From contig JASCOC010000002.1 of assembly GCA_029959605.1 (NCBI GenBank), positions 229,209-293,208 on the forward strand: DNA of 64,000 nucleotides. Reading direction: 5' to 3'. A model generated the notes under the pieces. That model searched no databases. It worked only from the letters and a program-made list of their open reading frames with translations, and was not told the origin of the DNA. The position numbers and the translations under genes are program-made. Positions 47,601 through 63,669 of this stretch are shown here, one piece after another. Numbering within the stretch: position 1 is the stretch's first letter; each line of letters begins with the position of its first letter. Source of the DNA: Lysobacteraceae bacterium PS02340. GTDB taxonomy: Bacteria; Pseudomonadota; Gammaproteobacteria; Xanthomonadales; Xanthomonadaceae.

Positions 47601-49566
47601 CGGCCTGCGGACGCGGCTTGCCATCCGCGCCGACGCGCGCCAGTTCGAAACGCGCATTGGTGTTCGGGTCCGCGCCGTCGTCGGGGTCGAACAGCGGACG
47701 CACGCCGACCAGCGCATCGGCCGGCCACAGCACGCGCTTGAGCGTGCGGTTGACGCTGCGGCCGCCGGTCTCGTACAGGCTGCCGGACACGATCGCGGCG
47801 ATCGGCGTGGTGGGCTTCGCTTCCTCCGGCAGCAGGATGTCCGCAGTCAGATGACCCTGCGCATCGAACGTGCCCTCTACGACATCCTTGGCCTCGCGCG
47901 GCAGGTCGACGGTCGCATCACCGAACACGAAACCGGGCAGGCCTTCGACCGGCGACCGCTCCATGGCGAGCGCCAGTCGCGCAGTGAACCGGTTGCCGCT
48001 TGCGGGCGCGCCGTAGAGATACGCGCCGGTCGCCTGCAGCTTCAGCGGCTGACCGGGACGCAGCACCGCCTGCGCGTCCAGATCGAGCTTCATGCGCTCG
48101 GGCAGGAATTCCTCGATGCGCAGCGTCATGCCCTGCACCGCGTCGCGCGCGGCGGGATCGGTGCGGAATTCGACGCGCCAGCTGCCGGTGGGCGAATCGA
48201 CCGGAATCTCACGCTCGAACCGGAAGTAGCCGCTCTCGCCCGGCTCGACACGGGTCTCGAAAAAGGTCTTGCCGTCGGGCTGGCGCAGACGCGCGAACAG
48301 CGACTGCGAGCGTCCGTCCTTCGCCGCGACCGGTCGTCCGTCCTGGTCGCGCAGCAGTGCCGACACGCGCACGGTCTCACCCGGGCGATACAGGTCGCGG
48401 CCCGACCAGGCGAACACGTCGAACCACGCCTGCTCGCGGCCACTGACCGCGAACTCCGACAGGTCCAGCGCCGGCTGGTTGAACGGCAGCAGCGACACAT
48501 CGCTGGCACGGCTCGCGACCAGCACATGGCCGGCGTCGAGCGTGTAGTCGAGCATCGCATTGCCCTTGGCATCGGTGCTCGCGCGGTAGATGGTCGCGCC
48601 CTTGGCGTCGAGCACCTTCAGCTCCGCGCTGCCGATCGGCGCGCCGTTCTGCAGCGATGCGGTGTGCACGAACAACTTTTCGCCGTAGGCGCGCGCGTGC
48701 AGGCCGATGTCGCTCACGGTGAAGAACGCGGTTTCGTACTGGTCCTCGAATGCACCCGCACGCTTCATCACCGCGAAGTACAGGCCTGGCTGCTGCAGCT
48801 CGCGGATCTCCTGCAGCGGTAGATAGGTCAACACGCGTTCGTTGCGCGCGCCGTCGATCGCGAATCGGTTGACGTAGACCGGCTTGGCCAGCTTCGACAG
48901 CGGTGTGTTCTCGCCCCCGCGGTTGTCGAGTTCCCAGCTGCCACGGCGGCCGCCGCGCTGGTACTGGGTCAGGAATGCGGGCAGTGATTCGTCATCGACG
49001 CGCAGGAATTCGACATCGACCTCGGCGACGTTGATCGAGACGATCGGCAGACCACGCGATTCCTTCGCCGGCAGCACGCTGCCCTGCGAGGCGAAGCCGA
49101 CGACGGGGTCGAGTTCGCCGGTGAACACCTTGCGCTCCACATCGGCGCCGAGCGTGTCGCCGCCGGCCGAGGCCAGCGTGCCCGACAGACGCACGGTGTA
49201 ATCGCGGTTCGCCTCGACGTGCGGAAAACGCAAGGTCCTGCCGTCGTCGTCGAGCGTCCAGCTGCCCTCGCGGGCGGCGCCGTCGGCAAAGGTCACCAGC
49301 GCGTCGAAATCCTGGGTGCCGACCAGAGGTTCGGAGAACTCCAGCGCCAGCGCGAGCGACCCGTCGCGTTGGTCGGGGAAAGCGCGTACCAGGCCGAAGC
49401 CTTCGATCGTCTCGCGGTCGGTCTGGATCGCCTCGCCACTGACGGCCGGGGTCTGGCCGGCCGTGTCACGCTTGCAGGCCGTCAGGCCGAACGCGAGGAG
49501 CAGGACGGCCAGGCCTGCCAGCAGATGACGCGTGCGCAGCGACGCGCGTTCGGTTCCGAAGGACAT
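44641..49566 (-). CDS. bacterial alpha-2-macroglobulin lipoprotein (YfhM type)
   Basis: From the ATG at 49566 the product is 1641 residues, close to E. coli YfhM. Residues 1-28 are a lipoprotein signal with lipobox LTAC. A series of macroglobulin domains leads to the thioester motif CAEQ at residues 1167-1170 (SYPYGCAEQTTSRGY), within the alpha/alpha-barrel thioester domain, and a C-terminal receptor-like domain. Such proteins trap foreign proteases in the periplasm by covalent capture. Its partner PBP1C repairs the wall; the gene order A2M-pbpC is conserved. Confidence 0.94.
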   Translation of the reverse strand: MSFGTERASLRTRHLLAGLAVLLLAFGLTACKRDTAGQTPAVSGEAIQTDRETIEGFGLVRAFPDQRDGSLALALEFSEPLVGTQDFDALVTFADGAAREGSWTLDDDGRTLRFPHVEANRDYTVRLSGTLASAGGDTLGADVERKVFTGELDPVVGFASQGSVLPAKESRGLPIVSINVAEVDVEFLRVDDESLPAFLTQYQRGGRRGSWELDNRGGENTPLSKLAKPVYVNRFAIDGARNERVLTYLPLQEIRELQQPGLYFAVMKRAGAFEDQYETAFFTVSDIGLHARAYGEKLFVHTASLQNGAPIGSAELKVLDAKGATIYRASTDAKGNAMLDYTLDAGHVLVASRASDVSLLPFNQPALDLSEFAVSGREQAWFDVFAWSGRDLYRPGETVRVSALLRDQDGRPVAAKDGRSQSLFARLRQPDGKTFFETRVEPGESGYFRFEREIPVDSPTGSWRVEFRTDPAARDAVQGMTLRIEEFLPERMKLDLDAQAVLRPGQPLKLQATGAYLYGAPASGNRFTARLALAMERSPVEGLPGFVFGDATVDLPREAKDVVEGTFDAQGHLTADILLPEEAKPTTPIAAIVSGSLYETGGRSVNRTLKRVLWPADALVGVRPLFDPDDGADPNTNARFELARVGADGKPRPQAGLKVSLIREHRDYHWRNDDAGWRYEFTRRFETVETRTLDAGSDATRFDFPVEWGEYRIDVEDPATKLVSRYPFRAGWSWDDGNRGLDARPDKVKVALDKAGYRAGDTMRVTVTPPHPGKGLLMVESDRMLYLQEIDAKPGSTFDIPVTEDWERHDVYVTALVFRGGSATSTVTPARAVGVAHVPMERRERRVAVGLKAPALILPEGPMQVTVSAPQLAGQEAWVTVSAVDVGILNITRFPVPDAWTHFFAQRRFGVDAYDLYGRVIESFEGGTARLRFGGDAPLAALPQARRPTARVQTVDLFAGPVKLDARGNARVPLQLPDFNGTLRVSALVWSADRYGSRDVETVVRAPLVAEASMPRVMAPGDTSTVTLDLSNFSGRAGSFDVRVDGVGPLAIGEGSRKVELGVDGKTTLSFPLTAQEGYTVAKVRVRVNGTGVRVDRSYDLPVRPAWPAVLRSSTRVLDGATPVTLDTGLMDGLMAGSVNARFTVSALPPIPFAAAITGALSYPYGCAEQTTSRGYAALQLDDATVSMLGIQGVDAAKRRQFVEAAFGRLASMQVGTGHFSMWGSDGYVNPMLTPYIVEFLLDARDAGFAVPDTVLQKSLERLGEDLLSGGNEFYGQDHREHLRFAYRAYAGYVLARVNRAPLGTLRALYDNDRGRTLSGLPLVHLGLALSLQGDKARGERAIQAGFDFKGDRPGYLWDYGTPLRDASLMIALTHERGVAKPAFDARAIDIGREVDVRRNRGWMYLSTQEQIALARLGRALSSDQRKRVGGTLREGDVDEAVAAATIVGRAYDEVGLRRGVRFTPRGEPPMYANIDVAGVPRQAPAADASVIKVERRLYGTDGKPWTPGPLKEGEALIVAVSVVADRDMPDALLTDLLPAGLEVENFNLGDAKQWADVVVDGIQITERGSAATVQHEEYRDDRYVAALKLDSGRTARVFYLVRAVSPGTYTAPPPLVEDMYRPQLRGVGTSVPARITVVQP

Positions 49567-49697
49567 CCGCTGTGCTCCGCTGGGCGTTGGTCGCGAGTAT
49601 AGGCCGCGGCTGCGGCCTTCCGGGGACAGTCGATTCGCGGATCGGGTCGCGTTTCCGCGTGGCGCCGGGTCAGGGTTCGCAGGCGGCCCTGAAACGA

Positions 49698-49724
49698 AGA
49701 AGGGCCGGCAGTGCCGGCCCTTCT
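49698..49724 (-). terminator. intrinsic terminator after gyrA
   Basis: AGAAGGGCCGGC (49698-49709) and GCCGGCCCTTCT (49713-49724) form a perfect 12-bp stem with a 3-base loop, 24 bases after the gyrA stop on the minus strand. The minus strand then reads TCGTTTC, a weak T-tract. Confidence 0.75.
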
Positions 49725-49748
49725 CCCTCACTCGAAACGCGTCGAACC

Positions 49749-52460
<2,712 letters not shown>

Positions 52461-52576
52461 CTAGAGGGTTTGCATCCTGTCTACGCGGTCCGGATTTCCG
52501 GCGCTGGGCGCAAGGCACCAACGCGGCGCGTACCGGCCGCCGGCAACGCGATCAAAACGACAGGAAATCTTAGCAC

Positions 52577-52598
52577 AAAAGCGGCCCTCGCAGGCCGC
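52577..52598 (-). terminator. intrinsic terminator after mtnA
   Basis: On the minus strand GCGGCC, a 6-base loop and GGCCGC (plus-strand 52581-52598) are followed by TTTTGTG. It lies about 110 bases past the mtnA stop, in the 247-bp gap that must also hold the gyrA promoter. Nothing else is evident in that gap. Confidence 0.65.
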
Positions 52599-52707
52599 CT
52601 TTCCGACGCAAAAACAATCACTTATGCCGCTTCAGGCACGGGATTTCCGGCGAATGCGGCGTGGGCAGCGAACGACGCGCGTATGCACGCGTCGCCCTGC
52701 ACCGGCA

Positions 52708-53769
52708 TCAGGCCCTGAAGAGCGCCTGCATCGATGCCGTAGTCGGCCGTTCGACGACGCCCTGCTCGGTCACGATCGCATCGATCAGCTCGCCGGGCGT
52801 CACGTCGAACACCGGATTCCAGGCCTGGATGCCCTCGGCCACGGTGCGCGTGCCGCCGATACCGAACAGCTCGCCCGGATCGCGCTGCTCGATCTCGATC
52901 AGATCGCCCGAGGCGGTGTCCATGTCGACCGTCGACGACGGCGCGACGACCATGAACTTGACGCCGTGGTGGCGCGCGGCGATCGCGAGTTGATAGGTGC
53001 CGATCTTGTTCGCGGTGTCGCCATTGGCGCAGATGCGGTCCGCACCGACGACGATCCACTGCACCGCGCCGGTCTTCATCAGATGCGCAGCCGCGGAATC
53101 GGCGATCAGCGTCGCGTCGATGCCGTCCTGCTGCAGCTCCCACACCGTCAGGCGCGCGCCCTGCAGCCACGGCCGCGTCTCGCCGGCGAACACCTTGCCG
53201 ATGCGCCCCTGCGCCATGCCCGCGCGGATCACGCCCAGCGCCGTGCCGAAACCCGCGGTCGCCAGCGAACCGGTGTTGCAGTGGGTCATGACGCCGCTGC
53301 CGGGCGCGATCAGCTCGGCGCCAAGCGCACCCATGTGGCGGTTCGCCGCGAGGTCTTCTTCCGCGATCGCCTGCGCCTCACGCGCCAGCACCTCGCGCCA
53401 GTCGGCACCCGAGGTCGCCAGCACACGCCGCATCCGCGCCAGCGCCCACGCCAGATTCACCGCCGTCGGCCGCGCGGCATTGAGCCGCTGCAACGCCGGC
53501 TCGAGCTTCGCCAGCGCCGCCGTCCCGTCCTCGGCCTCGAGCTCGCGCGCACCGAGCACCGCGCCCCACGCCGCCGCGATCCCGATCGCCGGCGCGCCGC
53601 GCACGGTGAGATCGTGGATGGCCTGCGCCACGGCGTCGCTGGTGGCGCAGGACACGTGTTCGACCACGAACGGCAGCTTGCGCTGGTCGAGCAGATCGAG
53701 CGTGTCGCCCGTCCAGAGGATCGGACGGATGTGGTCGTAGCGGTCGAAATCGAGCGGAGAGGCGTTCAT
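52708..53769 (-). CDS. mtnA: S-methyl-5-thioribose-1-phosphate isomerase
   Basis: The 353-residue enzyme converts methylthioribose 1-phosphate to methylthioribulose 1-phosphate in the methionine salvage pathway. The ATG at 53769 gives the family N-terminus. It has [13 protein letters not shown] (residues 57-69), the catalytic Cys164 in [18 protein letters not shown] and the catalytic Asp244 in [20 protein letters not shown]; these separate MtnA from eIF2B-type relatives. No other salvage genes are adjacent. A MarR-type gene lies 44 bases upstream on the same strand. Confidence 0.95.
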   Translation of the reverse strand: MNASPLDFDRYDHIRPILWTGDTLDLLDQRKLPFVVEHVSCATSDAVAQAIHDLTVRGAPAIGIAAAWGAVLGARELEAEDGTAALAKLEPALQRLNAARPTAVNLAWALARMRRVLATSGADWREVLAREAQAIAEEDLAANRHMGALGAELIAPGSGVMTHCNTGSLATAGFGTALGVIRAGMAQGRIGKVFAGETRPWLQGARLTVWELQQDGIDATLIADSAAAHLMKTGAVQWIVVGADRICANGDTANKIGTYQLAIAARHHGVKFMVVAPSSTVDMDTASGDLIEIEQRDPGELFGIGGTRTVAEGIQAWNPVFDVTPGELIDAIVTEQGVVERPTTASMQALFRA

Positions 53770-53813
53770 CGCGCAATTGTAGAGCGTGGCCGTGTCCCGG
53801 AAAGCGGGACCCG

Positions 53814-54293
53814 TCAGCCGGGCGCCGCGCCCCGCCGCGCCGCATCCGCCAGACGCGCCTCGAACGGCCGTCGCTCGAGTGCGGCCAGCGCCTCGCGCAG
53901 CGCCCGCTCCAGCGGCACCGCGAGTTCCGCATCCAGGGCACGCGCGGCCGTCGTCGTCGAACGCCAGCGCCCTTCGAGCTGCGGCACGAGCCGCTGCGCG
54001 GCGCCGGTCAGCGACAGGATGCGCTCGCGGCCGTCGGTCCCCGGCGTAGTCCGCAGCCAACCGGCCCGCACCATCGCCGAGACCGTCTGGCTCACTGCCG
54101 AGTGGCTCAGGCCGCTGGACGCCGCGATGTCCTTGATCCGGCACGCTTCCAGGCGCAGCAGCGTCTGGATCACCGGCGTGAAGCGGGGCCGGTACGCCAT
54201 CGGCAGATCGGCGTAGGTCTGCTCGACCGCGGGATCGAGCTGGTCGAGCAACGCGCGCAGCAGGGTGCCGAGTCCGGCCTGTTCGAGATCCAT
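53814..54293 (-). CDS. MarR-family transcriptional regulator
   Basis: The 159-residue protein has a MarR winged helix: [20 protein letters not shown], then the recognition helix [19 protein letters not shown] and wing [19 protein letters not shown]. Long N- and C-terminal helices form the dimer. It is divergent from the S41 peptidase gene, with an 18-bp palindrome in the 46-bp gap between them, and so probably controls itself and that gene. It could also be co-transcribed with mtnA, 44 bases downstream. Confidence 0.88.
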   Translation of the reverse strand: MDLEQAGLGTLLRALLDQLDPAVEQTYADLPMAYRPRFTPVIQTLLRLEACRIKDIAASSGLSHSAVSQTVSAMVRAGWLRTTPGTDGRERILSLTGAAQRLVPQLEGRWRSTTTAARALDAELAVPLERALREALAALERRPFEARLADAARRGAAPG

Positions 54294-54303
54294 GCCGGGA
54301 TGA

Positions 54304-54321
54304 TATATAAGCGCTTACATA
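54304..54321. promoter_or_regulatory. 18-bp palindrome, likely MarR operator
   Basis: The perfect core TAAGCGCTTA (54308-54317) extends outward to 18 bp with a single mismatched pair (54307/54318). It occupies the centre of the 46-bp divergent gap, and the A/T-rich flanks (ATATA, ATAAAT) could be the -10 elements of either gene. Confidence 0.65.
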
Positions 54322-54339
54322 AATGCACGGGAGCCTGCG

Positions 54340-55254
54340 ATGTCGTCTGCCTGTCTGTTGACCGCACTGCTCGCTGCCGCCTGCCCGACCCAGACCGCGC
54401 CGCTCGACGCGGCGGCTGATGCCATCGAGCGCCTGTACGTCGACGCGGCGACCGCGACGCGGATCGCCGCAGATCTGCGCCTCGCGGCGCGCGAAGGCCG
54501 GTACGCGGGTCTGTGCGCGGACCGGGCCGGGTTCGTCGAGGCGTTGAACCGCCGGCTCGACGCCGAGGATCCGCATTTCCACGTCGAGTCGCACGACGAC
54601 GTATCCGGCGACGACTGGCTGACCCAGTGGCGCGCAGAGGCGCGGCGCACCGGCGCGGGCGTGCGCGAGGTCGCGGTGCTGGAAGGCAACATCGGCTATC
54701 TGCGTCTGGCGTCGTTCCACGATTGGGAACAGGCCGGGCCGCAACTGACCGCCGCGTTCACGCTGCTGGGTCATACCGACGCCCTGGTGCTCGATCTGCG
54801 TCGCAACGGCGGCGGCGCACCGGACACGGCAAACCGGCTGGTCCGGGCCTTCGTCGGCGAGGCCGTGTCGCAGGTGCAGTCGATCCGGCGTCGCAGCGGC
54901 ACACGGCCCGATCCCCTGCCCCGTGACGGCTTGCCGCGGTACGACCGGCCACTGGCGATCCTCGTCGACCGCCGCACCGGCTCCGCCGCGGAGTTCGTCG
55001 CCTATTCGCTGCAGGCGCTGGGCCGGGCCACGATCGTCGGCGCCCCGACTGGCGGCGCCGCCCACATGGTCGGCGATCCACAGCCGCTCGGCGGCGGCCT
55101 GCTGATCTCGATTCCCGACGCCGCGCCGGTCAACGACGTCACCGGCGGCAACTGGGAACGTCGCGGCGTTGCGCCCGACCTGCCGGGCGGCGACGATCCG
55201 GCGTTCGTCGCGCGCCGGCATCTGATGGATACATTGGCCGCCGCCGGCCGCTGA
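54340..55254 (+). CDS. S41 family peptidase, IRBP-like, exported
   Basis: The 304-residue protein has a short signal-like N-terminus, a helical domain (residues 25-80), and a C-terminal S41 protease core: [39 protein letters not shown] with the nucleophile Ser215, and [20 protein letters not shown]. The TGG-AH block is typical of the IRBP-like branch of S41; the lysine used by CtpA-type proteases 25 residues after the serine is an alanine here, so the catalytic mechanism differs or activity is lost. No PDZ domain. Substrate unknown. Confidence 0.83.
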   Translation: MSSACLLTALLAAACPTQTAPLDAAADAIERLYVDAATATRIAADLRLAAREGRYAGLCADRAGFVEALNRRLDAEDPHFHVESHDDVSGDDWLTQWRAEARRTGAGVREVAVLEGNIGYLRLASFHDWEQAGPQLTAAFTLLGHTDALVLDLRRNGGGAPDTANRLVRAFVGEAVSQVQSIRRRSGTRPDPLPRDGLPRYDRPLAILVDRRTGSAAEFVAYSLQALGRATIVGAPTGGAAHMVGDPQPLGGGLLISIPDAAPVNDVTGGNWERRGVAPDLPGGDDPAFVARRHLMDTLAAAGR

Positions 55255-55263
55255 TCGCGGGCG

Positions 55264-58878
<3,615 letters not shown>

Positions 58879-59292
58879 GCCGCGCGATACGCCTGCAAGC
58901 GCGCCTCCAGCGTCCCGGCATGCAGTTCGAACAGGTGGTTGTCGAAGTCGTGGAAGTACAGCGACTCGCCCTCGCCTTCGATCCGCGGTCGCGGCGGAAG
59001 GATGTCCACACCCAGCGCGTCCAGTCGCGCGCGATACGTCGGCAGGTCGCCGGCCTCGACCGCGAACGCGACATGGCGATATGAGCGTTGCGGCAACGGT
59101 TCGCCTTCCATCGCCGCGATCCACACGCCACCGAGTTCGAAGAACTTTTCGCGCGACAGCGAATGTGGCCGGTCGCCGCTGTCGTACACCTCGCGCGCAT
59201 CCAGGCCCTCCACCAGCAGGCGTGCCGTGCGGTCGAGGTCGTGAACGACGAAAGTCAGATGGCTGATGCCGGAGATCGACATCGCGCCCGAC

Positions 59293-60045
59293 TCACCAGC
59301 GCGGGCTGCGGGTCACCGCGGGGACGTCGTGCTCGCGGTCCCAGCTGCGCAGTTCGTCGCGCAGGCCGGCGATGCGCTGGCGGCCGAGGGCGTTGCGCTG
59401 TTCGTCGAGCAACACGCCGTCGAGCAGTTCGGCCATGCGTTCGGCGGTGGGCAGCATCGCATCCCAGGCATCGAGGGCGCGGACCGGCGCCGGCAGGGTC
59501 AGGAAGAATGCGATCGCCGGGGTTTCGAGGCCCTGGATCTCGCTCATGTCGAAGCTGCCGGGGCTACGGATGTTGGCGACGCTGAAGATCGGGCCGCGCT
59601 CCGGGTGACCGTCGACCAGACGGTGGAACACGTTCATGTGGCCGTAGGTCAGGCCGGTCTTCTCGGCGGCGACCACGATGTCCGGGCCGCGCAGCACGTT
59701 GCCGGCGCGGGCGGCGATGTAGAGGGTCACGATCTTGTCGAAATCGTCGCTGGTGCGCTTGCCGAGCTCACTGTTGGGCGACACGGCGCCGACGGTCTGG
59801 TCGAGCAGATCCATCTCCGCCTGCACGGCATCGGTGTCGCCCTCGGCACGCGGCACGCCGGCTTCGCCCAGATCCTGCTCCAGCTGCGCGCCGAGCGTGG
59901 GCTCCAGGCGCTGCTCGCGATCGTCGGTGCTGGCCACGCGGCGACCCTGCCCGTTGCGCGGGCGGGTGCCGAAATACCACATGGCGCCCATCAGCAGCAG
60001 GCCTGCGACCAGGATTCCGATACGCATCATCCAGTCGTCGGTCAT
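59293..60045 (-). CDS. zipA: cell division protein ZipA
   Basis: The 250-residue protein has an N-terminal membrane anchor (residues 8-24, IGILVAGLLLMGAMWYFG), a short charged linker rather than the long Pro/Gln linker of E. coli, and the ZipA C-terminal FtsZ-binding domain (about residues 100-235; IVTLYIAARAGNVLRGPDIV, GLTYGHMNVFHRLVDGHPER, FFLTLPAPVRALDAWDAML). It tethers FtsZ to the inner membrane. AGGAG precedes the ATG at 60045 by 10 bases. It follows smc on the same strand. Confidence 0.94.
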   Translation of the reverse strand: MTDDWMMRIGILVAGLLLMGAMWYFGTRPRNGQGRRVASTDDREQRLEPTLGAQLEQDLGEAGVPRAEGDTDAVQAEMDLLDQTVGAVSPNSELGKRTSDDFDKIVTLYIAARAGNVLRGPDIVVAAEKTGLTYGHMNVFHRLVDGHPERGPIFSVANIRSPGSFDMSEIQGLETPAIAFFLTLPAPVRALDAWDAMLPTAERMAELLDGVLLDEQRNALGRQRIAGLRDELRSWDREHDVPAVTRSPRW

Positions 60046-60156
60046 TCGCGGTGTTCTCCTTCGGGGTCGTTCATTATGCGCAGGCGCCGGGCCTGTCGGG
60101 CATGACGATCGCCGCTGGCCGGGCCGTGCGACGGTCGCGCCACATGATGACAGTCT

Positions 60157-63100
60157 CTAGGCGGCGCCGGCCAGTCGTGCGGCCTCGGCCAGATCGACCG
60201 AGACCAGCCGGCTCACGCCCGGCTCGCGCATGGTCACGCCACTGAGCTGGGAGGCCGCTTCCATCGTCGCCTTGTTGTGGCTGACGAACAGGAACTGCAC
60301 CTGCTCGCTCATCTCCTTGACCATCGCGGTGAAGCGGCCGACGTTGGCCTCGTCCAACGGCGCGTCCACCTCGTCGAGCAGGCAGAACGGCGCCGGATTG
60401 AGCTGGAAGATCGAGAACACCAGCGCGACCGCGGTCATCGCCTTCTCGCCGCCGGACAGCAGCGAGATATTGGACACGCGCTTGCCCGGCGGGCGCGCCA
60501 TGATCGCGACGCCGGTGTCGAGCAGATCCTCGCCGGTCAGTTCCAGATACGCGTGGCCGCCACCGAACAGTCGCGGATACAGCGCCTGCACCCCGGCGTT
60601 GACCTTGTCGAAGGTGTCCTTGAAGCGGCCTCGGGTCTCGCGGTCGATCTTGCGGATCGCCTCCTCCAGCGTGTCCAGGGCCGAGTTCAGATCGGCATCC
60701 TGCGCGTCGAGGTATTCCTTGCGCTGCGCGGCTTCAGCATGTTCGGCGATCGCGGCGAGATTCACCGGCTCCAGACGGCGCAGGCGCGCGTCGAAGTCGG
60801 TGACGATCTTCTCCCAGTCCTTCGCATTCGCGGTGTCTTCGAGACCGTTCAACACCTCGTCGACGACGAAGCCACCCTCGACGACCTGCGCGGACAGCTG
60901 GTCGGCGGCGATCACCAGCGCCTGCTGGTCGAGGCGGCGTTGGCCGATGGCCTCGCGTTGGGTCAGCGCCTGCGCATCACGCTGCTGGCGGACCTGCTCG
61001 AAGGTGCGCAATTCGTTGTCAACGCCTTCCAGCGCCGACCGCGCCTCGGCCAACGCGCGCTCGGTGCGCACGCGTTCTTCGAGTGCGACCTGGCGCTGCT
61101 GCTCCAGCGTGTCGACCGGCGAATCACCCGTCGCCAGCTGCGCCGACAGTTCGCCGAGGCGGCTGTCGATCTGGCCACGCTGGCCGCCCATGCGCGCCAG
61201 CGCCTGGGTCAGCGAAGTGATCTGGGCGCGCTGCGATTCGATCGTCAGCGCGAGTGCATGCGCGGTGTCGCGCGATTCGCGCGCGGCCGATCGCAGCTGG
61301 TCGCGGGCCTCGACCAGTCCGCGGCGCTCGGCTTCGAGCGCCGCGCGCGCGGCTTCGAACTCGCCCATGCGCTCGACCGCATCTTCCAGCCGGCCACGTG
61401 CGTCGCGGGCCTGCTGGGCGGCGGTGTCGAGGGTTTCGTGCAGCTGGGCGAGATCTGTGTCGATGCGCTCGATGCGGTTACGCGCCGCCTCCACCCGGCC
61501 CTGCTGGCTCTGGACCTGGCCGGCGAGTTCGGACACGCCGCGATGCGCGACATACAGCGCGCGCTGCGCCTCCTCGCGCTGCTGCTCGACGCTGAGCAGC
61601 TGTTCACGGCCCTGCGCGATCCGCGTTTCCAGCGTCTGTTCCTGCTCCTGCAGCGTCGCGATTGTCTCGCGCAGCGACTGGATCTCGCGTTCGCGCAGCA
61701 GCGCGCCCTGCTTCGCCGCGCCCGAGCGCGAGACGCGCACCCAGCCGGCGCCGAGGCGCTCACCACTGCGGGTGATCACCGAATCGCCATCGCCCAGACC
61801 CGCCTGCAGCGCGCGCGCCTCGGCCAGGGTCTCGGCCACGTGCAAGCGCGCGAGCAGCCGGCGGATCGCCAGCGGACCCTGCACCTTGGCCGCCAGCGAG
61901 GTCGGCGCGAAGGCTTCGTCGCCGGTCTCCGCCGACACCAGTGCCAGACGGCTTTCGCCGAGTTCGCCGAGCGCATCGACCAGTTCGGCCGGCACGCCGT
62001 CGCCTTCGACCAGCACGCCTTCGATCAGCTGACCGAGCGCGCTTTCGACCGCGAATTCCCAGCCCGAATCCACCCGCAGGCGCTCGCCGACGCGCGCCGA
62101 CGCATCCAGCCCGCGCTGGCGGAGCCATTCGACCGCCGCGCCCTGCTCCTGGCCGAGCGCCGCGTTCTGCAGGGTTTCCAGCGACGACAGGCGGCCGCGC
62201 GCTTCCTGCGCCTGCTTGCGCACGATGGAGAGTTCTTCCTGCGCGCCGCGCTGTGCGTCCTGCAGTTCGACCGCCGCGGCCTTGCGCGTTTCCAGGTCGT
62301 CTCCGAGCGTGTCGAGCGCGGCCTTCTGTTCGTCGTGGCGGATCTGCAGGTCGGCGAAGGCTTCGCTCAGCGCGTCGAGATCCAGCCCGCCGCGTTCGGC
62401 CTGCAGCTGCTCGCGGCGGCGATCGGCTTCGAGCGACTGCTTGTCCAGGTAGTCGACGCGGGTGCGCTCGACGTCGCCTTCGCGCGCCGCCTCGCCCTGC
62501 TCGCGGTTGTGGGTTTCCCAGCGCGTCTGCCAGTCGGCGAGCGCGGTTTCGGCTTCGCGCAGCGTGTCCTGACGCACGGCGTCGTCGTCCTGCAGCTGCG
62601 CGAGCTGCGGTTCGGCGTCGGCGATGCTCTCGTGCAGGGTGTCGAGCCGCAGCTGGTCCTGGTCGATGTGTGCGCCGATTTCCGCCAGCTGCGCCTGCGC
62701 TTCGTCGCGGGCCTTGAGCAGGCGCGCCGACAGTTCGCGCTGGTGCTGGATCTGCTGCTCGACCCGGGCCAGCGCACCGCTGACTTCGTAGCTCTCCGCT
62801 TGCGCGCGATTGAGGCTTTCGCTGGCCTCGTGGCGACGCTCGCGGCCTGTTTCCAGCTCGCGTTCGGCTTCGCGCTGCTCGGCGATGATCTGCTCGAGTT
62901 TGGTTTCTTCCTGCGACAACCCTTCGCGCAATGCGCGCAGACGCGAATCGAGCGTGCGCCATTCCAGCGCCTTCCACTGCGCGTCGCGGATCTTCCGCTC
63001 GGCCTGGATCGCGGTGTACTGCTCGGCCTGCTTGGCCTGCCGCGCGAGATGCTGAAGCTGCTTGCCCACTTCCTCGCGCAGATCGCTGAGGCGATCCAGA

Positions 63101-63669
63101 TTCTCGCGGGTGTGGCGGATGCGGGTCTCGGTTTCCTTGCGGCGCTCCTTGTACTTGGAGATACCGGCCGCTTCCTCCAGATAGACGCGCAGCTCTTCGG
63201 GCTTCGCGTCGATGATCTGGCTGATCATGCCCTGCTCGATGATCGAGTAGCTGCGCGGGCCCAGGCCTGTGCCCAGGAACAGATCGGTAATGTCGCGGCG
63301 GCGACACTTGGTGCCGTTGAGGTAATAGCCGCTCTGGCCGTCGCGGCTGACCGTGCGCTTGACCGAGATCTCGTTGAACGCGGCGAACTCGCCGGCGATC
63401 GTGTGATCGGAGTTGTCGAACACGAGTTCGACCATCGCCTGCGACACCGGCTTGCGCGCGGTGGAACCGGCGAAGATCACGTCGGTCAGCGAGTCGCCAC
63501 GCAGGCGACTGGCCGAGGATTCGCCCATGACCCAGCGCACCGCGTCGATGATGTTCGACTTGCCGCACCCGTTGGGCCCCACCACGCCGGTCATGTTGGT
63601 CGGCAGGTGCAGCGTGGTCGGATCGACGAAGGATTTGAAACCGGCGAGCTTGATCGTGGAAAGGCGCAT
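60157..63669 (-). CDS. smc: chromosome segregation protein SMC
   Basis: The 1170-residue ATPase has Walker A near the N-terminus (GVVGPNGCGKSNIIDAVRWVMG), two long coiled-coil arms, a hinge domain near residues 500-640 (EGVLVEGDGVPAELVDALGE), and the C-terminal signature and Walker B block LLSGGEKAMTAVAL ... PFCLLDEVDAPLDEAN. It folds and separates chromosomes, with ScpA/ScpB partners encoded elsewhere. It heads the minus-strand run smc-zipA-fosX-ligA-epmA. Confidence 0.97.
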   Translation of the reverse strand: MRLSTIKLAGFKSFVDPTTLHLPTNMTGVVGPNGCGKSNIIDAVRWVMGESSASRLRGDSLTDVIFAGSTARKPVSQAMVELVFDNSDHTIAGEFAAFNEISVKRTVSRDGQSGYYLNGTKCRRRDITDLFLGTGLGPRSYSIIEQGMISQIIDAKPEELRVYLEEAAGISKYKERRKETETRIRHTRENLDRLSDLREEVGKQLQHLARQAKQAEQYTAIQAERKIRDAQWKALEWRTLDSRLRALREGLSQEETKLEQIIAEQREAERELETGRERRHEASESLNRAQAESYEVSGALARVEQQIQHQRELSARLLKARDEAQAQLAEIGAHIDQDQLRLDTLHESIADAEPQLAQLQDDDAVRQDTLREAETALADWQTRWETHNREQGEAAREGDVERTRVDYLDKQSLEADRRREQLQAERGGLDLDALSEAFADLQIRHDEQKAALDTLGDDLETRKAAAVELQDAQRGAQEELSIVRKQAQEARGRLSSLETLQNAALGQEQGAAVEWLRQRGLDASARVGERLRVDSGWEFAVESALGQLIEGVLVEGDGVPAELVDALGELGESRLALVSAETGDEAFAPTSLAAKVQGPLAIRRLLARLHVAETLAEARALQAGLGDGDSVITRSGERLGAGWVRVSRSGAAKQGALLREREIQSLRETIATLQEQEQTLETRIAQGREQLLSVEQQREEAQRALYVAHRGVSELAGQVQSQQGRVEAARNRIERIDTDLAQLHETLDTAAQQARDARGRLEDAVERMGEFEAARAALEAERRGLVEARDQLRSAARESRDTAHALALTIESQRAQITSLTQALARMGGQRGQIDSRLGELSAQLATGDSPVDTLEQQRQVALEERVRTERALAEARSALEGVDNELRTFEQVRQQRDAQALTQREAIGQRRLDQQALVIAADQLSAQVVEGGFVVDEVLNGLEDTANAKDWEKIVTDFDARLRRLEPVNLAAIAEHAEAAQRKEYLDAQDADLNSALDTLEEAIRKIDRETRGRFKDTFDKVNAGVQALYPRLFGGGHAYLELTGEDLLDTGVAIMARPPGKRVSNISLLSGGEKAMTAVALVFSIFQLNPAPFCLLDEVDAPLDEANVGRFTAMVKEMSEQVQFLFVSHNKATMEAASQLSGVTMREPGVSRLVSVDLAEAARLAGAA

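Noticed and set aside
44326..48822. 1498-codon open frame antisense to alpha-2-macroglobulin and pbpC
   Set aside because: Same codon-bias shadow; no motifs, no ribosome site, and it crosses a gene boundary on the coding strand.
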